From the NCBI GenBank assembly GCA_002794775.1, contig NBAY01000080.1:1-64000 (forward strand): a stretch of 64,000 nucleotides of DNA, in the 5' to 3' direction. Both the position numbers and the translations under genes were made by a program. Below the pieces are notes generated by a model. It was not told the origin of the DNA. It made no database searches and saw only the letters and a program-made list of their open reading frames with translations. This document shows, piece by piece, positions 1-11,513 of this stretch. How positions within the stretch are numbered: position 1 is the first letter of the stretch; every line of letters starts with the position of its first letter. The DNA comes from Porodaedalea pini (Eukaryota > Basidiomycota > Agaricomycetes > Hymenochaetales > Hymenochaetaceae).

Positions 1-747
1 TTTTGTGATGCTTTTTGAAGCGTCACATTTATGTCACATCCCTTTCCGTGTCATGTCTTATGCAGCTCATCTTGAGCTTGCTCACTTCTACCACATAGTT
101 CATGCTAATAAAATACTGTGTGTAATACTTATTGACGATAGTAAATACTAGACTATTCTAGAATACTCTACATAGAAAATTAATAATACATGAGAGCGAT
201 AGCTCAAATTCCGAGTGAAAATGAGCATGGGAAAGTTGTGTTTCAAGGAGCGGTGACATGCTGATTTAGAGTCAAATTGTATGCAATTCATAACTCATTT
301 ATTCCTTACTTTTTTCACTCAAAATTTTGCATGGATGGACCTTAGTGATATAGCTTTAATGTGACATTTTTTGGTTTGAGAAAATCAGTGAAGAAATGGT
401 GGAAAATTTGAAATAAAATGTGCTGTTTCAAGGACCGGTCCATGACGGTACACTTGTGGTAAGATGTGCGTCAGTATCATACCTCGCATTGTACACCTTA
501 TCAGTTTATCCGATTCGGGCTGCATTCCATAGTCTGTACAACAATCTTGGCTTTGAGACTAGGTTTAAGACGAGAACGCGGGAAGAAAGCAGGGTCCAAG
601 ACTCCAAGTGTAAAGCGGCGCGCCTTGTCACAACACGTGTCCCCCTATCACATCTCGCTTGTCGTCACCAGCCTTCTGCACCTTCAACAACGCGGCCCCA
701 GGCTCAGGCTGTAGGCACCTTTGCAGCCAACCTCCCGCTCGTATCGG
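1..747. other. Left-edge non-coding region
   Basis: I see no supportable gene here. The first 450 bases are AT-rich. An imperfect direct repeat of the form GTTTCAAGGA(G/C)CGGT lies near 240-254 and again near 425-439. The last 200 bases are the likely promoter and 5' UTR of the next gene. Confidence 0.5.
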
Positions 748-2178
748 ATGCCGCAGTTTGCCAACTGCCACATAGGGATAAAGATATCGGACAACATCCT
801 CGAGGAATATGGCACGCAGATCGTCGGATCAACGGTGACCACATGGATAGCAAGTGAATCCGGCAAGGTTTTCTTATTTCGCATACTATTCGATCCATCC
901 TCATTGCACTGCATTGTGTTCTTTCTTTGCAAACCCTCCTTCCGTTCTTTCGCTTCCTAAACTTTATGAATCCCAGGTCGAGAACTAACTCTTCTCCTCT
1001 CCCGTGTTTTTTTTTTCCCTTCTTCTTCTTCTCAACCTTAGGAGTTCGAGATTTTCTTCAAAGCGGAGAACTACCCGTCGTCGCTGCAGCTGATCATCTT
1101 CGTCGACGGCATCGAGCTCGTGAATCGCGGATACGACCAGCGCAAAATGGGGCGCGAGATCGTATGCCAAGGCGTCAGCGTCGACGCCAGCACCGTCAAG
1201 CCCTTCGTATTCTCCGACATCGTCTTCCCAGGTACGCCCCCCAAATTCATACTTCTGTTAAAACGAAGGAGAACCTCTGTCGAGCTATCGCTGACATCTC
1301 GTTGTTGTTGTCGTCGTCGTCGTCGTCGTCGTCGTTTTTGTTTTCGACGGTGTGCTTCACAGAAGAGGACACGGCGTTCGACCACAATGGTCTGGGAGAC
1401 GTGGGGACGATACGCGTGGAGCTGCTGCAGGTCGTGTTTACGGAGTCGCGCCATCCGAAGTACCACGTTCCTGGGCTGTCGAATGACCCTGCGCATAAGT
1501 GCAGCAGGATCACCGGGGCGCGGGGCGTTCGGTACGTCGAAGCGCTGATTTTTTTTTTTTTGTTATTTGAACTCATTATATACTGATTGACTGTACACAA
1601 AGCTTTGGGCGAGCAGAAGGTACTTCGGACGAAGAAAATGACGTCGACGCCGTTCGATCCAGAGGACCCCGGCCCTGTGGCGATCTTCAAGTATATATAC
1701 AGACCTCGAGGTATGCCCTTGATAAAATCCCATGCAGGACGATGCTCGTCAACTCACGTTTCCCGCTCGTAGCCATGCTCCTGTCACAAGGCATCATACC
1801 CACATACGTTCCCAGATTCGTCGAGAACCTCGACTCTCCAACCGAGCCGAGTGCGGGGGATGAAGGAAGGGAAGATGCGATCCGTCGTCTAAGGGTTAGA
1901 GCCTGAGCCTGAAAATAGCTCTGCGTTTGGACGCTGACTGATAGGTGTTTTTTGTTTTGTTTTGTTGTGATCACGCGGCGATCGTAGGATCAGCAAGAAC
2001 AGGTGCACCGCGAGCTGAAGGAGCTCGAAGATCTCCGACGTTTGAGGGTGCGCACACGTGCATTGCATTAATATTCTCTGTCTTCAGAATTAATATTCTT
2101 AGCATGAGTCTTCAGGAACGGCAAGCCGAAATTCAGCGCGAGCTGGACGAATTGGAGAACTTCGGCTTCGGCGAGTGA
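748..2178 (+). CDS. DUF7918 domain protein with C-terminal coiled coil
   Basis: Resembles the DUF7918 family of agaricomycetes, whose function is unknown. Exon 1 (748-867) starts MPQFANCHIGIKI and contains VTTWIASESGK, the family's usual edge before a conserved intron. Exon 2 (1042-1231, EFEIFFKAEN) and exon 3 (1363-1531, FDHNGLGDVGTIRVELLQV) complete the beta-rich domain. A later exon has IFKYIYRPR joined to AMLLSQGIIP, typical of the end of the domain. The last exons (DQQEQVHRELKELEDLRRLR and ERQAEIQRELDELENF) make a heptad-like coiled coil before the stop. The join after 1531 is not clean: the strong donor there is in the wrong phase for the KVLRTKKMTS exon near 1620, so a different donor or a small frameshift is possible. 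An upstream in-frame ATG at 721 could also start the protein. Confidence 0.68.
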
Positions 2179-2971
2179 AACAAATTGATGATGTGTTTCT
2201 TTACTTTTCACTCTTTGCGTTGAGATTGCTCTGTATATGGATTGCTTTGCTTACTGCTCTCCTTCGTCGCTGTATATTGCTCTACGTCCCTTCATCTGTA
2301 CATACTTGCATTCATTAACGTCTATAATACAAGAACACCACAGGAGAGAGCACTGGTACTCGTACTGGCTCTGGCCTGTGATGTATATCTTATCCACTAT
2401 GTAGACCGGGTAAATCAAGGTAAGGGCGGGAGTAAAGTTAACGAATTGATGAACAGCTCGTGGATGCCAACTACATCGGAGCGAGGCCCGATAGTGCTGA
2501 GTATACATAGTACAACGGTAGTCTATAGGAGGACCCTATCGGCGAGCAGTGAAAGATAGTGCCGGGAATACCTCTATTGGTCAACGCATGGCGGACGCAT
2601 GGCCCAGCAGAACCCGACTGTGAGTGCACGATCAGCGGTCGGCGCCAGCACAGTTTTCTTTTCTGTTGCGCAAAGGATGGAATTGAGCCGCGAGCTCAAC
2701 GCTCAGCATGCATGTCGTTCTTCCGGGCTTCAATATTAATGGTGTGCCACCGGAGTCGACGCTCTGCAAGAGGTGATGAGTAAATTTGGAGGTCACAGGT
2801 GATGGTGGGAACGGCGGCAAGTACTGGTGCCTGTGAATCTGGACCGGTAACGCCGGTCTCATTCTGCAGCCGCTCCTCGACAGAACCGCGATCACAAGCT
2901 CTCTACTTATAGGGTCCCATGTCGCACAGAATGCCCAATACAATCCTGCCTCCCTTGCCTCCTCGTCCCTT
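2179..2971. other. Intergenic region
   Basis: No gene seen. It holds the 3' end of the DUF7918 gene and the promoter of the acyl-CoA ligase. One copy of the AATATTAAT motif lies at 2732-2740. Confidence 0.5.
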
Positions 2972-5858
2972 ATGTCGCTGCACGCAACCGACGCCCCGGC
3001 GTTCACTACAGAATTTCAGCCAGAGCAGTGGAGGCCGAAGCGCTCCGTGACCGAGTGCGACCGAATCCTGACTGCACCGGGCAGTCTGCACGAGCTAGAG
3101 CATGTTGTCATTGACGATCGTGTGGTCCGCGTGTACAAGAACCTGCCTGTGGTGAGCAAGCCCGTGTTTCAGGTAGTACTGTTAGGCTCATGGACCCGGA
3201 ACAGAACATACGCACGTTCTGGCTCGACCGCTCTGCAGAATGGCCGGATCGAGACTGCATTGTCTTCGACAACGAACGGTACACGTATGACCAGGTGAGG
3301 GAACGCGTGTCCAAGCTCGCGAGTCTGCTGTACACCAAATACGCGGTGCGGAAAGGCGACCGAGGTAAGCTTCCATATTTTGGGGGGTGAGGGCAGTCTG
3401 CGTATCATTTCTCAATTTCCCCGCAGTCGCGATTATCATGCGCAACTACCCGGAATTCATGATGACATTCTGGGCAATCCACCTGCTCGGCGGCGTAGCC
3501 ACCATGATAAACTCATGGGCGCCCGCCGGCCCGCTCCTCCACTGCATCACCATAACGAACCCAAAGGTGCTCATTGTCGATCCGGAGCGCGCAGACAGGC
3601 TCTCCGGCGCGCTGCTCGACGAGATCAAACAGAAGACGTCGCTCTACAAGGTCTTTGTCGTCCGCGCGCACAGCAGAGGAGCGAGATGGAAGTGGAAAGG
3701 CATGTCTCCGCTCGAAGACGCGCTCGATGCCTATCACGGACCCGACGAGGCATGGCGCGCATGCGCCGAGTGCCATCCGGATGACAATGCGACGATCTTT
3801 TTCACGTCCGGCACGACCGGTCTGCCGAAGGGCGTCCTCTCGTCCCAGCGCGGGTTCCTGACGAACATTTTCAACGTGCTCGTCGCAAAGATGCGTGCGG
3901 TGCTGCGGAAGGGTGAGGATATCGTTGTGCCTAGCCCAGACGAGCCGCAGAAGGGGACCTTGATTAGCGTGCCGCTGTTCCATGTTACAGGCCTGACTAG
4001 TTCAGCGGTCCGTAATTACTAACACTTTTGGATGCTCCCCGAATATCGTCAGCTCATCGTTCTCTCGACTTGCAGATGACAGCGACGGCACTCGGAGCCA
4101 AGATCGTGTTCATGCACAAATGGGACAAAGAAGAAGGCAACTCGCAGTGCTTTACCTCACATCACGTTCCGATTTCTAAATAAGATAAAAACTTCTGCGC
4201 AGCTGCCCGGATAATCAAACGAGAACGCATCACCTCTGCGGGTGGTGTCCCCTCTATGATCATGGACCTGCTCGAATCCTCGCTTGACACGAATGTGCTA
4301 GAGAGTCTTTCATGCGGAGGGGCGCCCTCTGCCGTGACCATGCCGAAAGAGGTGCAGAAGCGGTTTACAAACCGTCGAGTCGTGCGTTTCTTATATCCAG
4401 CTCTGATGAGGGTTTTTTTTTTTCGTACTCTGACGTCTCTCCGTCTGTCTGGGGCGTAATCGTATAGGGCCCAAGGTTATGGGCTGAGCGAGACGAACGC
4501 TGTAGCTGCGGGTATCCAAGGTTCGTACGCCTGCCTTTCTGTTGAGTGTAGACCGGTTGAGTCATCTTTTACCCTCATATCTCATATCAACAGGCGAAGG
4601 TACGTGCATATCTGCATCAGGTGTAGTTTCACTGTCTCAATCCTTCTCAAAGACTTCCTTGCCCGGCCAACAAGCGTGTAAGTGCCGCAGGGCTGTACGC
4701 ATTGTCCTTTTTTAAGCTGACGAGAGAAAAGCGGGCTGGCCACGCCGGTCAACGACCTCATCGTGGTAGACCCAGTGACTCAGAAGGTGCTACCTCCCGG
4801 GAAAGTGGGGGAGCTCTGGATGTGCGTTTCAAATTTTTTTCTCGTTCCTTTCTGCATCTAAAATATAGTCTCGGCAGAAAGGGTCCGAACGTTATGAAAT
4901 GCTATTGGGCTGATCAAGGTGAGCCTCCCCTCCCCTCCTCTGCATTAATGTTGCTTCCTCTCTTGCTGACAGACTCTGACCGTGTTTTCTCCGTGTAGAG
5001 GCTACTGACAAAGCAGTCACCCGCGACGGATGGCTCAAGACTGGTGATTCGGCGAGTATGGATGAGGAGGGCTTTGTGTACATTAAAGATCGAAGTAAGT
5101 TGGCCTTCAAGTTGAGGAGAGATGACTAAGTCCACACTGACGGCTGACGTTGCGCTTGTAATAGTCAAAGATATAATCATTAGAGGTTAGAATCAGTTCA
5201 ACTACAGATGGAATATATATACACAGCTCGCTAACCACCCGATCCACAGGTGGAGAAAACATCGTAAATCCGTCATTCACTTCGACGTTTCTGGTCCATC
5301 TATTGACAAACTGTCATCCCCCCCCCCCCCCCCCCGTCTAGCACTCCACGGAAGTAGAGAACGCGTTGTACGCAGACGACCATATATTAGATGCCGCGGC
5401 GGTGAGCGTGCCGGACAAGCGGCTCGGCGAACTTGTCGCGGCCGTCGTCGCCACGAAGCCGCACTTCCGCGGGCAGGTCACGGAGGAGGAGGTCATTGAG
5501 ATCGCACGGAGATCGTATGTTTTTGTCTTTGTCTTTTTTTTTCCGGCCATGTGTTGAAAGTTGTGTGTGTGTGGAAGGCTGATGCTTCTGGTTGGCCTCG
5601 CCTCTGTAGGTTACCAGCGCACGCCGTGCCCGTGATGGTCCTCGTCCAAGACGAGCTCATCGGTCAGTACCATATTTCAGACTCTCATACATCTATAGAA
5701 AAGAGATCATGGCTAAAGAGCATCTATGTTCGATAGAGCGCAACGCGAACGGGAAGATCGTGAAAGACGCGCTGAGGAAGCGCGTTCGCAAGGAGTGGGC
5801 GCGCCGGCTGGGGCTCAGGGGCAAGTCGCATCGGAGGAGCGTCAAGGCTAAGTTATAG
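2972..5858 (+). CDS. AMP-dependent acyl-CoA / 4-coumarate-CoA ligase-like enzyme
   Basis: Adenylate-forming enzyme that should activate a carboxylic acid with ATP and join it to CoA; the substrate cannot be read from sequence. It has the phosphate-binding loop [12 protein letters not shown], then GYGLSET, a TGD motif in [21 protein letters not shown], and the C-terminal NGKIVK with the catalytic lysine. Exons that keep frame include 2972-3151, 3205-3364, 3427-4007 and 4076-4136, followed by many short ones. The intron after 4136 appears to begin with GC rather than GT. The join around 4380-4480, just before GYGLSET, is ambiguous. An intron near 5318-5335 carries an 18-C run. The product ends SVKAKL, not an obvious peroxisomal SKL, although AKL-type ends can act as PTS1; that is inference. 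Confidence 0.85.
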
Positions 5859-5994
5859 CGTACATGTTTATATTTTTGTTTGTGAATGTATCTTGATTTT
5901 TATGGTATTGCACGTACGGTTCTGCATATATGGCCTTGCTTCACCACAGTCATACTAGTCTACTGGTGCACAATTTAAATCCTTACATGGGTGT

Positions 5995-6066
5995 ACACTG
6001 ATGGTGAAGCGGTTATCATGCTTGCCTTCCAAGCAAGCGGCAGGGGTTCGACTCCCCTTCAGTGTA
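5995..6066 (+). tRNA. tRNA-Gly (anticodon TCC)
   Basis: A 72-nt cloverleaf without intron. The acceptor stem ACACTGA pairs perfectly with TCAGTGT. The anticodon stem CTTGC/GCAAG encloses the loop CTTCCAA, giving anticodon TCC. The T arm is AGGGG TTCGACT CCCCT with the B box GGTTCGACTCC. The discriminator base is A. A T-rich stretch (TTTTCTTTT) about 25 nt downstream fits Pol III termination. Confidence 0.93.
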
Positions 6067-6314
6067 TAGCAGAATAATCCTGTAGTGTTTTCTTTTATCC
6101 AGCTAGGTTCTTGCCCTTTTCTTTTTACATTATTTTCAAATGGGTCAAAGAATGTGTATTGGATAAATGAGCGACGTAGGGTGAATTAAAGGGACGAATA
6201 CGACATTTCCTTAAAAACAGCTCTGGGATGTAATTGCAAAGCAATATAGTACACCAACAAACGAGAAGCTCCGAGGGTGGATGAGTTACTTTGCGACGTT
6301 TTCAGAGTCGAGCG

Positions 6315-7450
6315 CTACTTTGCGGCAGAGGAGTTCGAGCGACTCCGACTCCGACTTCTGGAACTCTTAGAGTCCCTAGACATTCCAGTCTTCGAGCGCT
6401 CTTTGTCGGGGTGTACGTCGAGGGAGGGACGACTCGCCTCGGCGCCGGCCTGCCATTGCTCATGCGACACGACGCCAGCGTCAGCGTCCACATCCAGCTC
6501 CACACCCATCTCCTGGCCCACGCCACCGGCATGATTCTCCGGGCCAAGGGCAGCAGCCTGAGACAGCGGCGGCCTCGGCCCCCCGGCGGCGGAGGACCCG
6601 AGCGCCAGGTGTCCGCGCGAGGGCAGGCGCCGCCAGCCGCCCTCGGCTTCGCGGCCGCCCCACTTGACGGTGACGCGCGCGGCGATCTGGTGCTGCCGCA
6701 CGCCGTCGTGCGTCTCGGTGCCCTCGATCTCCGTGTGCACGTGCCGCACGAGCGGGCGGTAACCGCCTGTGCCCGCGCCTGCGGCGGTGTGGTTGTGGTT
6801 GTGGTCGCGGTCGCGGCGCAGGAATTTGAGCAGCTTGCGATGGAGTTCGTCGCCCTTGTGCGTTTCTGCGCGCGTGTCGAATTTCTGGTTGGTAAAGGGG
6901 GGGAAAGAGGGAGATGAGAAGAGGGAGAGATGTGTGGGGAAGGTTGACGTACGATGTGGATTGCGCCGTCGAGGACGGTCATGAGCGGGTCTGCGATGTC
7001 CACGCCGTGGCCATGCTTAACCTTCTTCCACTGTGAAGTTCCCGGGGACGGCGCGCTGGTAATATATCTTGCTGCCCTCAGCAGGCGTAAGTATGACCTA
7101 CGAGAGGCGACGTGTCAGCATAACGCCCCGCCAGAGATCGTCATCTCAGCGATATCTGTTGTCGTTTTTCTTTCTTTCGCTGAACTCACCTTGTAACCGG
7201 GCGCAAGCCAGAGCGCAGCATACGCGTCCTTCATCTTGCGCGCCTCCGCCGAGTCTGCCGGGATGATGCACAGCTTGTCATCGACGAGCTCGCCCGAGAA
7301 CCCCAGGTCTCCTACAGGGCCAAACGTCGTTATGGGGTTGCGGCGGAACCCGACGACATACACCTGGCTCTCCTTGTGAAGCTCGATCTGCGCTGTGTTG
7401 AACGGAAAGTCGCTGTCCGGGAGGGGGTCGAAAGTGAGAGTTGGGCTCAT
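6315..7450 (-). CDS. Conserved-looking hypothetical protein
   Basis: I do not recognise a named domain. Exon 1 (7450-7190) encodes a well-formed globular start, MSPTLTFDPLPDSDFPFNTA, with VYVVGFRRNP and GFSGELVDDK, and ends in a good GT donor. The simplest model splices to 7030-6953 (WKKVKHGHGVDIADPLMTVL) and then to 6884-6315. The stretch between, 7036-7180, also reads like protein (KIYYQRAVPGNFTVEEG) but ends in a stop one base out of frame, so either the intron is long (about 159 nt) or there is a one-base frameshift. The C-terminus is rich in Gly, His and Ser/Arg (SRSRSRSRS), low in complexity and probably disordered. Confidence 0.6.
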
Positions 7451-8570
7451 ACAATAAAGAAAGGAATGGATGTGAGATGTGTTATCTCTCACCGAAGTTG
7501 GTCTTCATATACCGTCGCGCGTTCCCCGACTTTTTAGAGCAAACCCTTTGCTGCTGTGGATTGCGCCAACATGCTTGCAGAGACAAAGTGGCGAGAAGAG
7601 CAGACGACTCTCCCCCCCACCATGTTCCGGGTTTCTGAGACATTGCACCGTTTCAAGTTAGGCGCGTCTACTGTGGATAAGCTTTGCTATCGAAGGGGGC
7701 ACCTGCTGCACCGAGAAGTTCTTCTGACACGAAACGGGCAGCTCTGTCTGTGAGCAAAGTTCGCGGACGGCTATTCACATTTGCCGCATCTACGAGAGTA
7801 AAGATTCATCAGTTGGCGATGCAAAGGGCAAAACTGAGCAAGTACTAAGTAGTACAGCTTGTAGATACCTTGTCTTATCCGAGTCATAGATTGTACGCAA
7901 CCACTCGTTCTGTCCATTAACCATGAGAGAACTTGAACATGTTCTGTTTCTTGTGAGCCTCTAGTTCTTGAGGGCGGCATTATCCCGAACTTTGCTCGCA
8001 ACGAGGGTAAGTAAGAGATGGCCGACTTTGCCGTACGTATAGGTAAAACAGGAGGACTCATGCCGAATCTTCGACTCGTCAATATTAATGGCTTGTATAA
8101 GTTGTAATGAATTTTTGGAATGGTCATTTCTAGTCCATTGTCCAACGTGACCTTCCCCTATGCGGAAGCAAAGTCGTCACTCGAGGCCCTGATTAATATT
8201 GACAACATTCTAACAGCGTCATAATACCATATTCTAATTCATTCCGCCATTAGATCGCTGTGGGACACACGTGGTCTGGACGGGGCTGATCATTCTCAGT
8301 TTATTACGAACCAATATTAATGAAGCTTACTTATTGAGGGATGTATTCCCGTCTGAATTGCAGCATTTCAGGACTTGAATATTACGGCCTTCGATGGGGA
8401 GTTGGTTATCACTAGTACTTGCCGATCGGAAGATGACTCATGAGGTGGAGATAGTCACACTCACGTTTGAGGAAGAGTCACACCATAACGCACCCCATAA
8501 AGGGCTCCACTTTCCGTTTGGAGCTTCATCTGCTTGTTTTCCTACCACCATCTTCAAAGCTTCACGAACG
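7451..8570. other. Intergenic region
   Basis: No gene seen in this divergent region between two unrecognised genes. It holds three AATATTAAT/ATTAATATT motifs, at 8081-8089, 8192-8200 and 8313-8321. Confidence 0.5.
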
Positions 8571-9427
8571 ATGATTCCCCGCACCCTCAAGCGCTACTCG
8601 TCCAGCTCGTCCGCCTCAGCGCGCGCGGGCATTAAAAGCGTCATCTTCGGAACAGAGCAGACTGGCTCGACGCCCGAAGAACTTAGCTACCAGACAAAGA
8701 CGTACGTATATTACACTTTCTCGTCGATTGAGGTCGTCGTTGCTCAGACGCGCGTCTATGCTGCAGTTTTGAAGATGGCGAGGCATCCCCGATCGGCACA
8801 CCGCTTGGGTCGCGCAGGTCGTCGCTCTCGTCTGCCACGCTTGCGGCCCGCCGCGATTCGTTCCGCTCATCGCTGATCCCGAGCATGACTACATGCGTAT
8901 CCGAGACGCCCGCCCGTGCCTTCTCGACCTCCGCATCCGTAGGATCGGAAGAACACGGGAGCTACCAGTTCACACCGAAAGAGACTGCCGCTGTCAGGAA
9001 GCGCGTCGAAGAGGAGTTCCTCCTCAAGAACGTCACGCGTGCGCCGCTGAGGCAGCGCCGCCCGGAGGGCAAGGTCCCGTACGAGGAAGTCACGGCTGAC
9101 GGGCGCACCCTTCACCCGTCCGGCTTCGTCGTCCCTGAGCCCGGCGAAGCGCCTGTCTTCCAGGCCGATCAGCGTGAGCGCCGCGCGGGACTCCAACGTG
9201 GTATCCCCGAGAGCGTTATCACGTTCGCGGACCTCAAGGAGCTGGCGACAGCGGATCAGTACACGCGCTCTGAGAAGGTCCCGCAGGAGGTCCGCGCTGC
9301 CGACGGAACTGTCGAGCACCCGTCCGGTTTTATCCCGCCCTCGCCTCAGCAGCCTGGCATGTCCGGAGTCAAGGAAATGTTCAAGCCCGCCGTCAACCTG
9401 ACTTCTGGTGGCGCTGCTCACAACTGA
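8571..9427 (+). CDS. Hypothetical protein, possibly mitochondrial, with repeated HPSGF motif
   Basis: Two exons, 8571-8701 and 8767-9427, joined in frame to give about 263 residues. I do not recognise the family. The N-terminus (MIPRTLKRYSSSSSASARAG) is rich in Arg and Ser without acids, which suggests a mitochondrial targeting peptide (inference). The middle is Ser/Arg rich. The C-terminal half holds two related blocks, VTADGRTLHPSGFVVPEPGE and VRAADGTVEHPSGFIPPSP, about 90 residues apart. Each follows a charged stretch of the form K-VP-EV. This looks like an internal duplication. No transmembrane segment is seen. Confidence 0.65.
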
Positions 9428-10060
9428 GGGCCCTTGCTATTGTACCGCAGCCCACCGAGATGGGAATCACCCATCGTAGATAAAGAGGATAGATAAAGAG
9501 GATGATATTTCATACCCTCACCGTCTCTTGAATACCTGTGCTGTTTCATCGTTGACCTGCCAGTTGATCTGCACGCATAGGAGAGTAATCACCACCATCT
9601 TGCACCGTCCTGGTCTTTCACATGTAACATACCCATATCATTCATTTCATATGCTCCACCTTCTGTTGTCACATTGTATGTACCCTTACCGCTTCTTATG
9701 CTTCTCTGTACCACGTTCCATACGTATATCAACTTATAAAAACATTTTCCCATTTTCAGTCTTTGAGCAAATCCATGCCAAAAAAAATCTTAAAGCTAGA
9801 AAAGAGGGACTAGCAGCTAGCAAGGTTACCAGACGAAAACACAGCGGGGGAACATAGGTAGGTAGGGTAAATCAAAGTAAAGTACGTGAGAGCGCAGGCA
9901 TATGGGGTGGTCACGCAACAAAAAAGGGGGTATGATGTGTGTGTCCCTTCGAACACCCTGAACAAATAACATCAGAAGGAATAAGAAAAAAAAACGAGTG
10001 TTCTCCCAGGGTCCGAAGCGCAACAAACGAACGAGCACTGCAAATTTTACCAAAACCAGT
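9428..10060. other. Convergent intergenic region
   Basis: The 3' flanks of two convergent genes meet here. Short open frames are present but show no protein-like composition or splice logic. Nothing else is supportable. Confidence 0.5.
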
Positions 10061-11513
10061 TTACCTCCTCGTGGAGCTCCGGCCATAGCCAACCTGCAGG
10101 TTATCGAGCTCCGCCTCGAGCCGCTTGATGTCCGCGTGCGCAGACTCGAGATCCTTGTTGAGCCTGTCGCGCTCGGCGATGAGCTAATGCAAATCAATCA
10201 GGCAATCAGGCCCCGGAAAAAAAATGCAGAGATAAGATAATAGATCACGCACGTGCTGCTCCCACTGGCGGAATCGCGCCTCTTCAGCCTTGACCTGCTC
10301 GGTGAAGCGCTTGCGCAGCGCCTCTTCCTCCTCCTTGAACTTGGGGTTGTCGAGCTTCTTCACCTTCGGCTCGCCGAACTTGCGCGTCTCCATCTGCTGC
10401 TGACGGTAGTTCTCGTAGTGCAGCTCCTCCGTCGTCGAGATGAGGTCGAGCATGTGCGTGCGGATCAGCAGCGAGCGCAGCTTGCGGAAATCGCAGTGGT
10501 TCTCGTTCTCGACTGCGAAAAAAAAAAAGCGACATTTTGAATTTTTGAGGTAATGAAGCGAATAGAGCTTTCGTACCCTCGGCTACACCCCAGAGGTATT
10601 CGCGACCCTTGACTGTGCGGCCGTCAGGGGTCTTCACGTCCTCCGTGCTGCCAATGATGGAGAAGGGAATGGCATCGGCGAGGATACGCGCGTGCTCAGC
10701 GCTGGCATCATCGTCAGTGTCGACGGGGGGCTGGTAGATGCGGATGCCTTGGACAGCGATGACTTCGCGCACCTATTGATGCAAGCTCAAAGCACTGTAC
10801 TTTTTAGACAAGAAAAGTCACTTACGCGAGCCTTGAAGACGGCTAGATCATTCTGCGTGAGCGTGTCGGCCTTCGCGATGACGGGAATAAGGTTCACGCG
10901 CGTGCCTAGACGCTTCATCACCTCAATGTCGAGAGGCTTGAGACTATTACACTACATGAGCACTGGACGCAAAACGTAGATAGTTATCACGCACGTATGC
11001 CCTGTCGGACGAATGAAGTACAGACAAGCATGCACGCGCAGGTCGCTCTTGTCGACGCGCTGGGGCTGCTGCTCCTGGCGCATGTACGTCTCGTGCTGGT
11101 CATCGACAAAATCGATGATGGGGACCCAGGAGTCACGGTTGTTGACGTAGTCGCCGAAACCGGGCGTGTCGATGACGGTGAGCTTCACCTTGAACTGCTT
11201 TTCCTCAAGTTCGGCCTTGATGATCTCCACCTCGGTGAGCTTGTCAAGCTGCTTCTGGTGACGGCGCGCGTAGTTCTTCGGCGGCGAGAGCTCCGTCGCG
11301 AAGAGCGTGTTGATCAGCGTCGTTTTCCCGAGTCCGGACTCGCCGACGACCATCACCGTGAAGTGTGCGCCCCGCTTCGCGACGATTTTGTGTTTCTGCA
11401 GACACGGCGTTTAGTGAGAGAGAAAAAAAGTATCGCAAAGGCGCGTGGATATGTACCTGGTTGGGCAAATTAGCGATACCAATACCATCGGACGGAGGGG
11501 CAGGTGCGGCCAT
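10061..11513 (-). CDS. cdc12: Septin, Cdc12 group
   Basis: GTP-binding cytoskeletal protein that assembles into hetero-oligomeric filaments and rings at septation and branching sites. Six exons join in frame: 11513-11457, 11395-10995, 10943-10826, 10772-10577, 10512-10253 and 10183-10061, giving 384 residues. It has the polybasic start of the core ([12 protein letters not shown]), G1 GESGLGKT, G3 DTPGFGD, G4 AKAD and the septin element [19 protein letters not shown]. It ends in a predicted coiled coil ([20 protein letters not shown]). The NLPNQ start, the KAELEEK stretch and RRHQKQ match the Cdc12/AspC group better than the Cdc3, Cdc10 or Cdc11 groups. The length is normal and nothing is missing. 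Confidence 0.94.
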
